NCBI GenBank assembly: GCA_964057225.1
Contig: OZ059898.1
Coordinates: 10,540,001 to 10,604,000 of the forward strand
DNA length: 64,000 nucleotides
Reading direction: 5' to 3'
DNA from: Auanema rhodensis
Lineage: Eukaryota; Nematoda; Chromadorea; Rhabditida; Rhabditidae
Within the stretch, counting starts at the first letter, position 1; each line of letters opens with the position of its first letter. A program made the position numbers and the translations under genes. The notes beneath the pieces were generated by a model, which saw nothing but the letters and a program-made list of their open reading frames with translations, was not told the origin of the DNA and did not search any database. Below, piece after piece: positions 1 through 12,947 of this stretch.

Positions 1-39
1 TTATAAAATATAAATGATATTTTTTTAGAAAAGTGAAGT

Positions 40-110
40 TGCATCGGCCGGGAATCGAACCCGGGTCGCCCGCGTGGCAGGCGAGCATTCTAACACTGAA
101 CCACCGATGC
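40..110 (-). tRNA. tRNA-Gly-GCC: tRNA-Gly(GCC), G19U variant
   Basis: A full-length 71-nt tRNA-Gly with anticodon GCC. The D-loop reads CAGTGTTAG instead of CAGTGGTAG, so G19 is U. That removes the G19-C56 loop-loop pair and alters the last base of the internal A box. The 3' flank has only TTTT (ACTTCACTTTTCT), a weaker Pol III stop than the TTTTT of canonical copies. It may be a poorly expressed or unstable allele. Confidence 0.85.
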
Positions 111-1366
111 TTCGAAAATGTTATATTGTTTCCGAAAAATTATGAAAAGTCAAGTTCTACTGATTTGAAGAGAATTGTAAGTTTTAGAAAAGAATTAAAG
201 TTCAGCTATCTCTACTATTAACTGATTATCGGCTAAAATAAGGTAACAGTTTTTATTGAAAGTTTCCATGATTAAGATTAAACAAAGAAAAAAAATCAAA
301 GAGAAACACTTCTTGTTTACTTATTTGATTATAATACTTGAAATTCCAAAAACAGTAGAATAAAATTGAGAAAGCGACAAAAACAGTTGAACGATTTGAA
401 GAGAATTGTAAGTTTTAGAAAATAATTAAAAATTAGTTCTCTCTACTATTAACTGATTGTCGGCTAAAATATGGTAACATTTTTTATAAAAAGTTTCCAT
501 GATTAGGATTAAACAAAAAAAAAGAATCAAAAAGAAACACTTCTTGTTTACTTATTTGATTATAATACTTGAAATTCGAAAAAAAGTGAAAAACAATTGA
601 GAAAGCGACATAAACAGTTGAACGATTTGAAGAGAATTGTAAGTTTTAGAAAAGAATTAAAGTTCAGCTATCTGTACTATTAACTGATTATCGGCTAAAA
701 TAAGGTAACAGTTTTTATTGAAAGTTTCCATAATTAAGATTAAACAAAGAAAAAAAATCGAAGAGAAACACTTCTTGTTTACTTATTTGATTATAATACT
801 TGAAATTCTAAAAACAGTAGAATAAAATTGAGAAAGCGACAAAAACAGTTGAACGATTTGAAGAGAATTGTAAGTTTTAGAAAATAATTAAAAATTAGTT
901 CTCTCTACTATTAACTGATTGTCGGCTAAAATATGGTAACAGTTTTTATTAAAAGTTTCCATGACTAAGATTAAACAAAGAAAAAAAATCAAAGAGAAAC
1001 ACATCTTGTTTTCTAATTCGATTATAACAGTTGAAATTCCAACAAAAGTAAAGTAAAACTATTCAAGCGAGTAAGACTGTTGAACGATTTGAAGAGAATT
1101 GTAAGTATTAGAAAAAAATTAAAGTTTAGCTCTCTCTACTATTTAATGATTGTCGGCTAAAATATGGTAACAGTTTTTATTAAAAGTTTCCATGACTAAG
1201 ATTAAACAAAGAAAAAAAATCAAAGAGAAACACTTCTTGTTTCCTAATTTGATTATAACACTTGAAATTCCAACAAAAGTAAAGTAAAACTGTTAAAGCG
1301 AGTAAAACTGTTGAACTAAAACAGTCTTTATAAAATATAAATGATATTTTTTTATAAAAATGAAGT

Positions 1367-1437
1367 TGCATCGGCCGGGAATCGAACCCGGGTCGCCCGC
1401 GTGGCAGGCGAGCATTCTACCACTGAACCACCGATGC
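1367..1437 (-). tRNA. tRNA-Gly-GCC: tRNA-Gly(GCC), canonical
   Basis: This is the reference form of the cluster. It delivers glycine to GGC and GGU codons. The 71 nt fold into a standard cloverleaf: acceptor GCATCGG/CCGATGC, D arm GTTC/GAAT, anticodon stem CTCGC/GCGGG around loop CTGCCAC (anticodon GCC), variable loop CGAC, T arm CCGGG/CCCGG with loop TTCGATT, and discriminator A. There is no intron and no encoded CCA. The A box (TGGTTCAGTGG) and B box (GGTTCGATTCC) are intact, so Pol III transcription is expected. Five T residues begin 7 nt after the gene (ACTTCATTTTT) and should terminate it. The 5' flank AACATTTTCGAA is shared by the cluster. It lies 1,327 bp from the previous copy (n=4 monomers). 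Confidence 0.97.
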
Positions 1438-1769
1438 TTCGAAAATGTTAGATTGTTTCCGAAAAATTATGAAAAGTCAAGTTCTACTGATTTGAAGAGA
1501 ATTGTAAGTTTTAGAAAAGAATTAAAGGTCAGCTATCTCTACTATTAACTGATTATCGGCTAAAATATGGTAACAGTTTTTATTAAAAGTTTCCATGATT
1601 AAGATTAAACAAAGAAAAAAAATCAAAGAGAAACACTTCTTGTTTACTAATTTGATTATAACACTTGAAAATCCAACAAAAGTAAAATAAAACTGTGAAA
1701 GCGGGTAAAACTGTTGAACTAAAACAGTCTTTATAAAATATAAATGATATTTTTTTAGAAAAGTGAAGT

Positions 1770-1840
1770 TGCATCGGCCGGGAATCGAACCCGGGTCGCC
1801 CGCGTGGCAGGCGAGCATTCTAACACTGAACCACCGATGC
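1770..1840 (-). tRNA. tRNA-Gly-GCC: tRNA-Gly(GCC), G19U variant
   Basis: Same allele as the copy at 40-110: CAGTGTTAG in the D-loop and a TTTT-only 3' flank. It starts 403 bp from its canonical partner, the minimum spacing (n=0). Second copy of the 1,729-bp repeat. Confidence 0.85.
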
Positions 1841-3095
1841 TTCGAAAATGTTATATTGTTTCCGAAAAATTATGAAAAGTCAAGTTCTACTGATTTGAAG
1901 AGAATTGTAAGTTTTAGAAAAGAATTAAAGTTCAGCTATCTCTACTATTAACTGATTATCGGCTAAAATAAGGTAACAGTTTTTATTGAAAGTTTCCATG
2001 ATTAAGATTAAACAAAGAAAAAAAATCAAAGAGAAACACTTCTTGTTTACTTATTTGATTATAATACTTGAAATTCCAAAAACAGTAGAATAAAATTGAG
2101 AAAGCGACAAAAACAGTTGAACGATTTGAAGAGAATTGTAAGTTTTAGAAAATAATTAAAAATTAGTTCTCTCTACTATTAACTGATTGTCGGCTAAAAT
2201 ATGGTAACATTTTTTATAAAAAGTTTCCATGATTAGGATTAAACAAAAAAAAAGAATCAAAAAGAAACACTTCTTGTTTACTTATTTGATTATAATACTT
2301 GAAATTCGAAAAAAAGTGAAAAACAATTGAGAAAGCGACATAAACAGTTGAACGATTTGAAGAGAATTGTAAGTTTTAGAAAAGAATTAAAGTTCAGCTA
2401 TCTGTACTATTAACTGATTATCGGCTAAAATAAGGTAACAGTTTTTATTGAAAGTTTCCATAATTAAGATTAAACAAAGAAAAAAAATCGAAGAGAAACA
2501 CTTCTTGTTTACTTATTTGATTATAATACTTGAAATTCTAAAAACAGTAGAATAAAATTGAGAAAGCGACAAAAACAGTTGAACGATTTGAAGAGAATTG
2601 TAAGTTTTAGAAAATAATTAAAAATTAGTTCTCTCTACTATTAACTGATTGTCGGCTAAAATATGGTAACAGTTTTTATTAAAAGTTTCCATGACTAAGA
2701 TAAAACAAAGAAAAAAAATCAAAGAGAAACACATCTTGTTTTCTAATTCGATTATAACAGTTGAAATTCCAACAAAAGTAAAGTAAAACTATTCAAGCGA
2801 GTAAGACTGTTGAACGATTTGAAGAGAATTGTAAGTATTAGAAAAAAATTAAAGTTTAGCTCTCTCTACTATTTAATGATTGTCGGCTAAAATATGGTAA
2901 CAGTTTTTATTAAAAGTTTCCATGACTAAGATTAAACAAAGAAAAAAAATCAAAGAGAAACACTTCTTGTTTCCTAATTTGATTATAACACTTGAAATTC
3001 CAACAAAAGTAAAGTAAAACTGTTAAAGCGAGTAAAACTGTTGAACTAAAACAGTCTTTATAAAATATAAATGATATTTTTTATAAAAATGAAGT

Positions 3096-3166
3096 TGCAT
3101 CGGCCGGGAATCGAACCCGGGTCGCCCGCGTGGCAGGCGAGCATTCTACCACTGAACCACCGATGC
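3096..3166 (-). tRNA. tRNA-Gly-GCC: tRNA-Gly(GCC), canonical
   Basis: Identical to the reference gene at 1,367. The T-tract beyond the terminator in the flank is one base shorter, which accounts for the 1,326-bp rather than 1,327-bp spacing. Confidence 0.97.
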
Positions 3167-3498
3167 TTCGAAAATGTTAGATTGTTTCCGAAAAATTATG
3201 AAAAGTCAAGTTCTACTGATTTGAAGAGAATTGTAAGTTTTAGAAAAGAATTAAAGGTCAGCTATCTCTACTATTAACTGATTATCGGCTAAAATATGGT
3301 AACAGTTTTTATTAAAAGTTTCCATGATTAAGATTAAACAAAGAAAAAAAATCAAAGAGAAACACTTCTTGTTTACTAATTTGATTATAACACTTGAAAA
3401 TCCAACAAAAGTAAAATAAAACTGTGAAAGCGGGTAAAACTGTTGAACTAAAACAGTCTTTATAAAATATAAATGATATTTTTTTAGAAAAGTGAAGT

Positions 3499-3569
3499 TG
3501 CATCGGCCGGGAATCGAACCCGGGTCGCCCGCGTGGCAGGCGAGCATTCTAACACTGAACCACCGATGC
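3499..3569 (-). tRNA. tRNA-Gly-GCC: tRNA-Gly(GCC), G19U variant
   Basis: D-loop CAGTGTTAG with a TTTT 3' flank, 403 bp after the canonical partner. Third copy of the 1,729-bp repeat. Confidence 0.85.
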
Positions 3570-4824
3570 TTCGAAAATGTTATATTGTTTCCGAAAAATT
3601 ATGAAAAGTCAAGTTCTACTGATTTGAAGAGAATTGTAAGTTTTAGAAAAGAATTAAAGTTCAGCTATCTCTACTATTAACTGATTATCGGCTAAAATAA
3701 GGTAACAGTTTTTATTGAAAGTTTCCATGATTAAGATTAAACAAAGAAAAAAAATCAAAGAGAAACACTTCTTGTTTACTTATTTGATTATAATACTTGA
3801 AATTCCAAAAACAGTAGAATAAAATTGAGAAAGCGACAAAAACAGTTGAACGATTTGAAGAGAATTGTAAGTTTTAGAAAATAATTAAAAATTAGTTCTC
3901 TCTACTATTAACTGATTGTCGGCTAAAATATGGTAACATTTTTTATAAAAAGTTTCCATGATTAGGATTAAACAAAAAAAAAGAATCAAAAAGAAACACT
4001 TCTTGTTTACTTATTTGATTATAATACTTGAAATTCGAAAAAAAGTGAAAAACAATTGAGAAAGCGACATAAACAGTTGAACGATTTGAAGAGAATTGTA
4101 AGTTTTAGAAAAGAATTAAAGTTCAGCTATCTGTACTATTAACTGATTATCGGCTAAAATAAGGTAACAGTTTTTATTGAAAGTTTCCATAATTAAGATT
4201 AAACAAAGAAAAAAAATCGAAGAGAAACACTTCTTGTTTACTTATTTGATTATAATACTTGAAATTCTAAAAACAGTAGAATAAAATTGAGAAAGCGACA
4301 AAAACAGTTGAACGATTTGAAGAGAATTGTAAGTTTTAGAAAATAATTAAAAATTAGTTCTCTCTACTATTAACTGATTGTCGGCTAAAATATGGTAACA
4401 GTTTTTATTAAAAGTTTCCATGACTAAGATAAAACAAAGAAAAAAAATCAAAGAGAAACACATCTTGTTTTCTAATTCGATTATAACAGTTGAAATTCCA
4501 ACAAAAGTAAAGTAAAACTATTCAAGCGAGTAAGACTGTTGAACGATTTGAAGAGAATTGTAAGTATTAGAAAAAAATTAAAGTTTAGCTCTCTCTACTA
4601 TTTAATGATTGTCGGCTAAAATATGGTAACAGTTTTTATTAAAAGTTTCCATGACTAAGATTAAACAAAGAAAAAAAATCAAAGAGAAACACTTCTTGTT
4701 TCCTAATTTGATTATAACACTTGAAATTCCAACAAAAGTAAAGTAAAACTGTTAAAGCGAGTAAAACTGTTGAACTAAAACAGTCTTTATAAAATATAAA
4801 TGATATTTTTTATAAAAATGAAGT

Positions 4825-4895
4825 TGCATCGGCCGGGAATCGAACCCGGGTCGCCCGCGTGGCAGGCGAGCATTCTACCACTGAACCACCGATGC
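4825..4895 (-). tRNA. tRNA-Gly-GCC: tRNA-Gly(GCC), canonical
   Basis: All stems, both internal promoter boxes and the TTTTT terminator are intact; 1,326 bp from the previous copy. Confidence 0.97.
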
Positions 4896-5227
4896 TTCGA
4901 AAATGTTAGATTGTTTCCGAAAAATTATGAAAAGTCAAGTTCTACTGATTTGAAGAGAATTGTAAGTTTTAGAAAAGAATTAAAGGTCAGCTATCTCTAC
5001 TATTAACTGATTATCGGCTAAAATATGGTAACAGTTTTTATTAAAAGTTTCCATGATTAAGATTAAACAAAGAAAAAAAATCAAAGAGAAACACTTCTTG
5101 TTTACTAATTTGATTATAACACTTGAAAATCCAACAAAAGTAAAATAAAACTGTGAAAGCGGGTAAAACTGTTGAACTAAAACAGTCTTTATAAAATATA
5201 AATGATATTTTTTTAGAAAAGTGAAGT

Positions 5228-5298
5228 TGCATCGGCCGGGAATCGAACCCGGGTCGCCCGCGTGGCAGGCGAGCATTCTAACACTGAACCACCGATGC
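5228..5298 (-). tRNA. tRNA-Gly-GCC: tRNA-Gly(GCC), G19U variant
   Basis: D-loop CAGTGTTAG with a TTTT 3' flank, 403 bp from its partner. Last full pair of the 1,729-bp repeat. Confidence 0.85.
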
Positions 5299-6553
5299 TT
5301 CGAAAATGTTATATTGTTTCCGAAAAATTATGAAAAGTCAAGTTCTACTGATTTGAAGAGAATTGTAAGTTTTAGAAAAGAATTAAAGTTCAGCTATCTC
5401 TACTATTAACTGATTATCGGCTAAAATAAGGTAACAGTTTTTATTGAAAGTTTCCATGATTAAGATTAAACAAAGAAAAAAAATCAAAGAGAAACACTTC
5501 TTGTTTACTTATTTGATTATAATACTTGAAATTCCAAAAACAGTAGAATAAAATTGAGAAAGCGACAAAAACAGTTGAACGATTTGAAGAGAATTGTAAG
5601 TTTTAGAAAATAATTAAAAATTAGTTCTCTCTACTATTAACTGATTGTCGGCTAAAATATGGTAACATTTTTTATAAAAAGTTTCCATGATTAGGATTAA
5701 ACAAAAAAAAAGAATCAAAAAGAAACACTTCTTGTTTACTTATTTGATTATAATACTTGAAATTCGAAAAAAAGTGAAAAACAATTGAGAAAGCGACATA
5801 AACAGTTGAACGATTTGAAGAGAATTGTAAGTTTTAGAAAAGAATTAAAGTTCAGCTATCTGTACTATTAACTGATTATCGGCTAAAATAAGGTAACAGT
5901 TTTTATTGAAAGTTTCCATAATTAAGATTAAACAAAGAAAAAAAATCGAAGAGAAACACTTCTTGTTTACTTATTTGATTATAATACTTGAAATTCTAAA
6001 AACAGTAGAATAAAATTGAGAAAGCGACAAAAACAGTTGAACGATTTGAAGAGAATTGTAAGTTTTAGAAAATAATTAAAAATTAGTTCTCTCTACTATT
6101 AACTGATTGTCGGCTAAAATATGGTAACAGTTTTTATTAAAAGTTTCCATGACTAAGATTAAACAAAGAAAAAAAATCAAAGAGAAACACATCTTGTTTT
6201 CTAATTCGATTATAACAGTTGAAATTCCAACAAAAGTAAAGTAAAACTATTCAAGCGAGTAAGACTGTTGAACGATTTGAAGAGAATTGTAAGTATTAGA
6301 AAAAAATTAAAGTTTAGCTCTCTCTACTATTTAATGATTGTCGGCTAAAATATGGTAACAGTTTTTATTAAAAGTTTCCATGACTAAGATTAAACAAAGA
6401 AAAAAAATCAAAGAGAAACACTTCTTGTTTCCTAATTTGATTATAACACTTGAAATTCCAACAAAAGTAAAGTAAAACTGTTAAAGCGAGTAAAACTGTT
6501 GAACTAAAACAGTCTTTATAAAATATAAATGATATTTTTTATAAAAATGAAGT

Positions 6554-6592
6554 TGCATCGGCCGGGAATCGAACCCGGGTCGCCCGCGTGGC
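6554..6592 (-). pseudogene. 3' half of tRNA-Gly(GCC), broken at the anticodon
   Basis: Only 39 nt remain. In tRNA sense the fragment begins exactly with the anticodon GCC and continues through the anticodon 3' strand, variable loop, T arm and acceptor 3' strand. The 5' half, with the A box, is replaced by about 60 bp of monomer sequence (GACAATCACAAAAGTAAAG...). The B box remains but no tRNA can form. The replacement makes the distance to the next gene 17 bp longer than the 231-bp grid predicts. Confidence 0.9.
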
Positions 6593-8359
6593 GACAATCA
6601 CAAAAGTAAAGTAAAACTATTCAAGCGAGTGAAACTGTTGAACTAAAACAATTAGATTGTTTCCGAAAAATTATGAAAAGTCAAGTTCTACTGATTTGAA
6701 GAGAATTGTAAGTTTTAGAAAAGAATTAAAGGTCAGCTATCTCTACTATTAACTGATTATCGGCTAAAATATGGTAACAGTTTTTATTAAAAGTTTCCAT
6801 GATTAAGATTAAACAAAGAAAAAAAATCAAAGAGAAACACTTCTTGTTTACTAATTTGATTATAATACTTGAAATTCCAAAAACAGTAGAATAAAATTGA
6901 GAAAGCGACAAAAACAGTTGAACGATTTGAAGAGAATTGTAAGTTTTAGAAAATAATTAAAAATTAGTTCTCTCTACTATTAACTGATTGTCGGCTAAAA
7001 TATGGTAACAGTTTTTATTAAAAGTTTCCATGATTAAGATTAAACAAAGAAAAAAAATCAAAGAGAAACACTTCTTGTTTACTAATTTGATTATAACACT
7101 TGAAAATCCAACAAAAGTAAAATAAAACTGTGAAAGCGGGTAAAACTGTTAAACGATTCGAAGAGAATTGTAAGTTTTAGAAAATAATTAAAAATTAGTT
7201 CTCTCTACTATTAACTGATTGTCGGCTAAAATATGGTAACATTTTTTATTGAAAGTTTCCATGATTAAGATTAAACAAAGAAAAAAAATCAAAGAGAAAC
7301 ACTTCTTGTTTACTTATTTGATTATAATACTTGAAATTCCAAAAACAGTAGAATAAAATTGAGAAAGCGACAAAAACAGTTGAACGATTTGAAGAGAATT
7401 GTAAGTTTTAGAAAATAATTAAAAATTAGTTCTCTCTACTATTAACTGATTGTCGGCTAAAATATGGTAACATTTTTTATAAAAAGTTTCCATGATTAGG
7501 ATTAAACAAAAAAAAAGAATCAAAAAGAAACACTTCTTGTTTACTTATTTGATTATAAAACTTGAAATTCGAAAAAAAGTAAAAAACAATTGAGAAAGCG
7601 ACATAAACAGTTGAACGATTTGAAGAGAATTGTAAGTTTTAGAAAATAATTAAAAATTAGTTCTCTGTACTATTAACTGATTATCGGCTAAAATAAGGTA
7701 ACAGTTTTTATTGAAAGTTTCCATAATTAAGATTAAACAAAGAAAAAAAATCGAAGAGAAACACTTCTTGTTTACTTATTTGATTATAATACTTGAAATT
7801 CGAAAAAAAGTAAAAAACAATTGAGAAAGCGACATAAACAGTTGAACGATTTGAAGAGAATTGTAAGTTTTAGAAAATAATTAAAAATTAGTTCTCTCTA
7901 CTATTAACTGATTGTCGGCTAAAATATGGTAACATTTTTTATAAAAAGTTTCCATGATTAGGATTAAACAAAGAAAAAGAATCATAAAGAAACACTTCTT
8001 GTTTACTTATTCGATTATAACAGTTGAAATTCCAACAAAAGTAAAGTAAAACTATTCAAGCGAGTAAGACTGTTGAACGATTTGAAGACAATTGTAAGTT
8101 GAAGAAAAAAATTAAAGTTTAGCTCTCTCTACTATTAACTGATTGTCGGCTAAAATATGGTAACAGTTTTTATTAAAAGTTTCCATGACTAAGATTAAAC
8201 AAAGAAAAAAAATCAAAGAGAAACACTTCTTGTTTCCTAATTTGATTATAACACTTGAAATTCCAACAAAAGTAAAGTAAAACTGTTAAAGCGAGTAAAA
8301 CTGTTGAACTAAAACAGTCTTTATAAAATATAAATGATATTTTTTTATAAAAATGAAGT

Positions 8360-8430
8360 TGCATCGGCCGGGAATCGAACCCGGGTGGCCCGCGTGGCAG
8401 GCGAGCATTCTACCACTGAACCACCGATGC
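8360..8430 (-). tRNA. tRNA-Gly-GCC: tRNA-Gly(GCC), variable-loop variant
   Basis: Differs from the reference only in the variable loop, CCAC instead of CGAC. Stems, promoter boxes and TTTTT terminator are intact, so it is probably functional. First gene of the 3,945-bp repeat. Confidence 0.92.
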
Positions 8431-9002
8431 TTCGAAAATGTTAGATTGTTTCCGAAAAATTATGAAAAGTCAAGTTCTACTGATTTGAAGAGAATTGTAA
8501 GTTTTAGAAAAGAATTAAAGGTCAGCTATCTCTACTATTAACTGATTATCGGCTAAAATATGGTAACAGTTTTTATAAAAAGTTTCCATGATTAGGATTA
8601 AACAAAAAAAAAGAATCATAAAGAAACACTTCTTGTTTACTAATTTGATTATAACACTTGAAAATCCAACAAAAGTAAAATAAAACTGTGAAAGCGGGTA
8701 AAACTGTTAAAACAGTTGAACGATTTGAAGAGAATTGTAAGTTTTAGAAAATAATTAAAAATTAGTTCTCTCTACTATTAACTGATTGTCGGCTAAAATA
8801 TGGTAACATTTTTTATAAAAAGTTTCCATGATTAAGATTAAACAAAGAAAAAAAATCAAAGAGAAACACTTCTTGTTTACTAATTTGATTATAACACTTG
8901 AAAATCCAACAAAAGTAAAATAAAACTGTGAAAGCGGGTAAAACTGTTGAACTAAAACAGTCTTTATAAAATATAAATGATATTTTTTTAGAAAAGTGAA
9001 GT

Positions 9003-9073
9003 TGCATCGGCCGGGAATCGAACCCGGGTCGCCCGCGTGGCAGGCGAGCATTCTAACACTGAACCACCGATGC
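9003..9073 (-). tRNA. tRNA-Gly-GCC: tRNA-Gly(GCC), G19U variant
   Basis: D-loop CAGTGTTAG and TTTT 3' flank as in the 1,729-bp repeat, so this allele predates the split of the two higher-order repeats. Spacing of 643 bp is the n=1 value plus a 9-bp duplication (GTTAAAACAGTTGAAC) in the intervening monomer. Confidence 0.85.
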
Positions 9074-10327
9074 TTCGAAAATGTTATATTGTTTCCGAAA
9101 AATTATGAAAAGTCAAGTTCTACTGATTTGAAGAGAATTGTAAGTTTTAGAAAAGAATTAAAGTTCAGCTATCTCTACTATTAACTGATTATCGGCTAAA
9201 ATAAGGTAACAGTTTTTATTGAAAGTTTCCATGATTAAGATTAAACAAAGAAAAAAAATCAAAGAGAAACACTTCTTGTTTACTTATTTGATTATAATAC
9301 TTGAAATTCCAAAAACAGTAGAATAAAATTGAGAAAGCGACAAAAACAGTTGAACGATTTGAAGAGAATTGTAAGTTTTAGAAAATAATTAAAAATTAGT
9401 TCTCTCTACTATTAACTGATTGTCGGCTAAAATATGGTAACATTTTTTATAAAAAGTTTCCATGATTAGGATTAAACGAAAAAAAGAATCAAAAAGAAAC
9501 ACTTCTTGTTTACTTATTTGATTATAATACTTGAAATTCGAAAAAAAGTGAAAAACAATTGAGAAAGCGACATAAACAGTTGAACGATTTGAAGAGAATT
9601 GTAAGTTTTAGAAAAGAATTAAAGTTCAGCTATCTGTACTATTAACTGATTATCGGCTAAAATAAGGTAACAGTTTTTATTGAAAGTTTCCATAATTAAG
9701 ATTAAACAAAGAAAAAAAATCGAAGAGAAACACTTCTTGTTTACTTATTTGATTATAATACTTGAAATTCTAAAAACAGTAGAATAAAATTGAGAAAGCG
9801 ACAAAAACAGTTGAACGATTTGAAGAGAATTGTAAGTTTTAGAAAATAATTAAAAATTAGTTCTCTCTACTATTAACTGATTGTCGGCTAAAATATGGTA
9901 ACAGTTTTTATTAAAAGTTTCCATGACTAAGATTAAACAAAGAAAAAAAATCAAAGAGAAACACATCTTGTTTTCTAATTCGATTATAACAGTTGAAATT
10001 CCAACAAAAGTAAAGTAAAACTATTCAAGCGAGTAAGACTGTTGAACGATTTGAAGAGAATTGTAAGTATTAGAAAAAAATTAAAGTTTAGCTCTCTCTA
10101 CTATTTAATGATTGTCGGCTAAAATATGGTAACAGTTTTTATTAAAAGTTTCCATGACTAAGATTAAACAAAGAAAAAAAATCAAAGAGAAACACTTCTT
10201 GTTTCCTAATTTGATTATAACACTTGAAATTCCAACAAAAGTAAAGTAAAACTGTTAAAGCGAGTAAAACTGTTGAACTAAAACAGTCTTTATAAAATAT
10301 AAATGATATTTTTTATAAAAATGAAGT

Positions 10328-10366
10328 TGCATCGGCCGGGAATCGAACCCGGGTCGCCCGCGTGGC
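10328..10366 (-). pseudogene. 3' half of tRNA-Gly(GCC), broken at the anticodon
   Basis: Same 39-nt half and same replacement junction as at 6,554, so one event that was later copied. It sits in the first 3,945-bp repeat. Confidence 0.9.
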
Positions 10367-11670
10367 GACAATCACAAAAGTAAAGTAAAACTATTCAAGC
10401 GAGTGAAACTGTTGAACTAAAACAATTAGATTGTTTCCGAAAAATTATGAAAAGTCAAGTTCTACTGATTTGAAGAGAATTGTAAGTTTTAGAAAAGAAT
10501 TAAAGGTCAGCTATCTCTACTATTAACTGATTATCGGCTAAAATATGGTAACAGTTTTTATTAAAAGTTTCCATGATTAAGATTAAACAAAGAAAAAAAA
10601 TCAAAGAGAAACACTTCTTGTTTACTAATTTGATTATAATACTTGAAATTCCAAAAACAGTAGAATAAAATTGAGAAAGCGACAAAAACAGTTGAACGAT
10701 TTGAAGAGAATTGTAAGTTTTAGAAAATAATTAAAAATTAGTTCTCTCTACTATTAACTGATTGTCGGCTAAAATATGGTAACATTTTTTATAAAAAGTT
10801 TCCATGATTAGGATTAAACAAAAAAAAAGAATCAAAAAGAAACACTTCTTGTTTACTTATTTGATTATAATACTTGAAATTCGAAAAAAAGTGAAAAACA
10901 ATTGAGAAAGCGACATAAACAGTTGAACGATTTGAAGAGAATTGTAAGTTTTAGAAAAGAATTAAAGTTCAGCTATCTGTACTATTAACTGATTATCGGC
11001 TAAAATAAGGTAACAGTTTTTATTGAAAGTTTCCATAATTAAGATTAAACAAAGAAAAAAAATCGAAGAGAAACACTTCTTGTTTACTTATTTGATTATA
11101 ATACTTGAAATTCTAAAAACAGTAGAATAAAATTGAGAAAGCGACAAAAACAGTTGAACGATTTGAAGAGAATTGTAAGTTTTAGAAAATAATTAAAAAT
11201 TAGTTCTCTCTACTATTAACTGATTGTCGGCTAAAATATGGTAACAGTTTTTATTAAAAGTTTCCATGACTAAGATTAAACAAAGAAAAAAAATCAAAGA
11301 GAAACACATCTTGTTTTCTAATTCGATTATAACAGTTGAAATTCCAACAAAAGTAAAGTAAAACTATTCAAGCGAGTAAGACTGTTGAACGATTTGAAGA
11401 GAATTGTAAGTATTAGAAAAAAATTAAAGTTTAGCTCTCTCTACTATTTAATGATTGTCGGCTAAAATATGGTAACAGTTTTTATTAAAAGTTTCCATGA
11501 CTAAGATTAAACAAAGAAAAAAAATCAAAGAGAAACACTTCTTGTTTCCTAATTTGATTATAACACTTGAAATTCCAACAAAAGTAAAGTAAAACTGTTA
11601 AAGCGAGTAAAACTGTTGAACTAAAACAGTCTTTATAAAATATAAATGATATTTTTTATAAAAATGAAGT

Positions 11671-11741
11671 TGCATCGGCCGGGAATCGAACCCGGGTCGC
11701 CCGCGTGGCAGGCGAGCATTCTACCACTGAACCACCGATGC
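11671..11741 (-). tRNA. tRNA-Gly-GCC: tRNA-Gly(GCC), canonical
   Basis: Reference sequence with TTTTT terminator. It is 1,343 bp from the half tRNA (n=4 plus 16 bp, from the replacement in that half gene). Confidence 0.97.
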
Positions 11742-12304
11742 TTCGAAAATGTTAGATTGTTTCCGAAAAATTATGAAAAGTCAAGTTCTACTGATTTGAA
11801 GAGAATTGTAAGTTTTAGAAAAGAATTAAAGTTCAGCTATCTCTACTATTAACTGATTATCGGCTAAAATAAGGTAACAGTTTTTATTGAAAGTTTCCAT
11901 GATTAAGATTAAACAAAGAAAAAAAATCAAAGAGAAACACTTCTTGTTTACTTATTTGATTATAATACTTGAAATTCCAAAAACAGTAGAATAAAATTGA
12001 GAAAGCGACAAAAACAGTTGAACGATTTGAAGAGAATTGTAAGTTTTAGAAAAGAATTAAAGTTCAGCTATCTGTACTATTAACTGATTATCGGCTAAAA
12101 TAAGGTAACAGTTTTTATTGAAAGTTTCCATAATTAAGATTAAACAAAGAAAAAAAATCGAAGAGAAACACTTCTTGTTTCCTAATTTGATTATAACACT
12201 TGAAATTCCAACAAAAGTAAAGTAAAACTGTTAAAGCGAGTAAAACTGTTGAACTAAAACAGTCTTTATAAAATATAAATGATATTTTTTTATAAAAATG
12301 AAGT

Positions 12305-12375
12305 TGCATCGGCCGGGAATCGAACCCGGGTGGCCCGCGTGGCAGGCGAGCATTCTACCACTGAACCACCGATGC
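12305..12375 (-). tRNA. tRNA-Gly-GCC: tRNA-Gly(GCC), variable-loop variant
   Basis: Variable loop CCAC, otherwise reference. Exactly 3,945 bp from its sister at 8,360 and 634 bp (n=1) from the previous gene. Confidence 0.92.
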
Positions 12376-12947
12376 TTCGAAAATGTTAGATTGTTTCCGA
12401 AAAATTATGAAAAGTCAAGTTCTACTGATTTGAAGAGAATTGTAAGTTTTAGAAAAGAATTAAAGGTCAGCTATCTCTACTATTAACTGATTATCGGCTA
12501 AAATATGGTAACAGTTTTTATAAAAAGTTTCCATGATTAGGATTAAACAAAAAAAAAGAATCATAAAGAAACACTTCTTGTTTACTAATTTGATTATAAC
12601 ACTTGAAAATCCAACAAAAGTAAAATAAAACTGTGAAAGCGGGTAAAACTGTTAAAACAGTTGAACGATTTGAAGAGAATTGTAAGTTTTAGAAAATAAT
12701 TAAAAATTAGTTCTCTCTACTATTAACTGATTGTCGGCTAAAATATGGTAACATTTTTTATAAAAAGTTTCCATGATTAAGATTAAACAAAGAAAAAAAA
12801 TCAAAGAGAAACACTTCTTGTTTACTAATTTGATTATAACACTTGAAAATCCAACAAAAGTAAAATAAAACTGTGAAAGCGGGTAAAACTGTTGAACTAA
12901 AACAGTCTTTATAAAATATAAATGATATTTTTTTAGAAAAGTGAAGT

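Larger units (their letters stand above)
1..6592 (-). repeat. 1,729-bp higher-order repeat, ~3.8 copies
   Basis: The pattern of two tRNA cassettes 403 bp apart followed by about 1,326 bp to the next pair repeats with starts at 40, 1,770, 3,499 and 5,228. The copies are almost identical. Visible differences are the T-run length near 1,350 versus 3,080, and ATTAAAC versus ATAAAAC near 970, 2,700, 4,430 and 6,160. The final copy ends in a half tRNA at 6,554-6,592. Confidence 0.9.

Noticed and set aside
1522-1818. Recurrent 98-codon frames starting MLACHAGDPGSIPGRC, and similar 61-70 codon frames beginning MKLHRPGIEPGS or MQLHFYKK
   Set aside because: They are six-frame translations of the tRNA-Gly gene and its cassette flanks. 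They recur with every cassette on the strand opposite or parallel to the tRNA, and have no conservation beyond the repeat itself.
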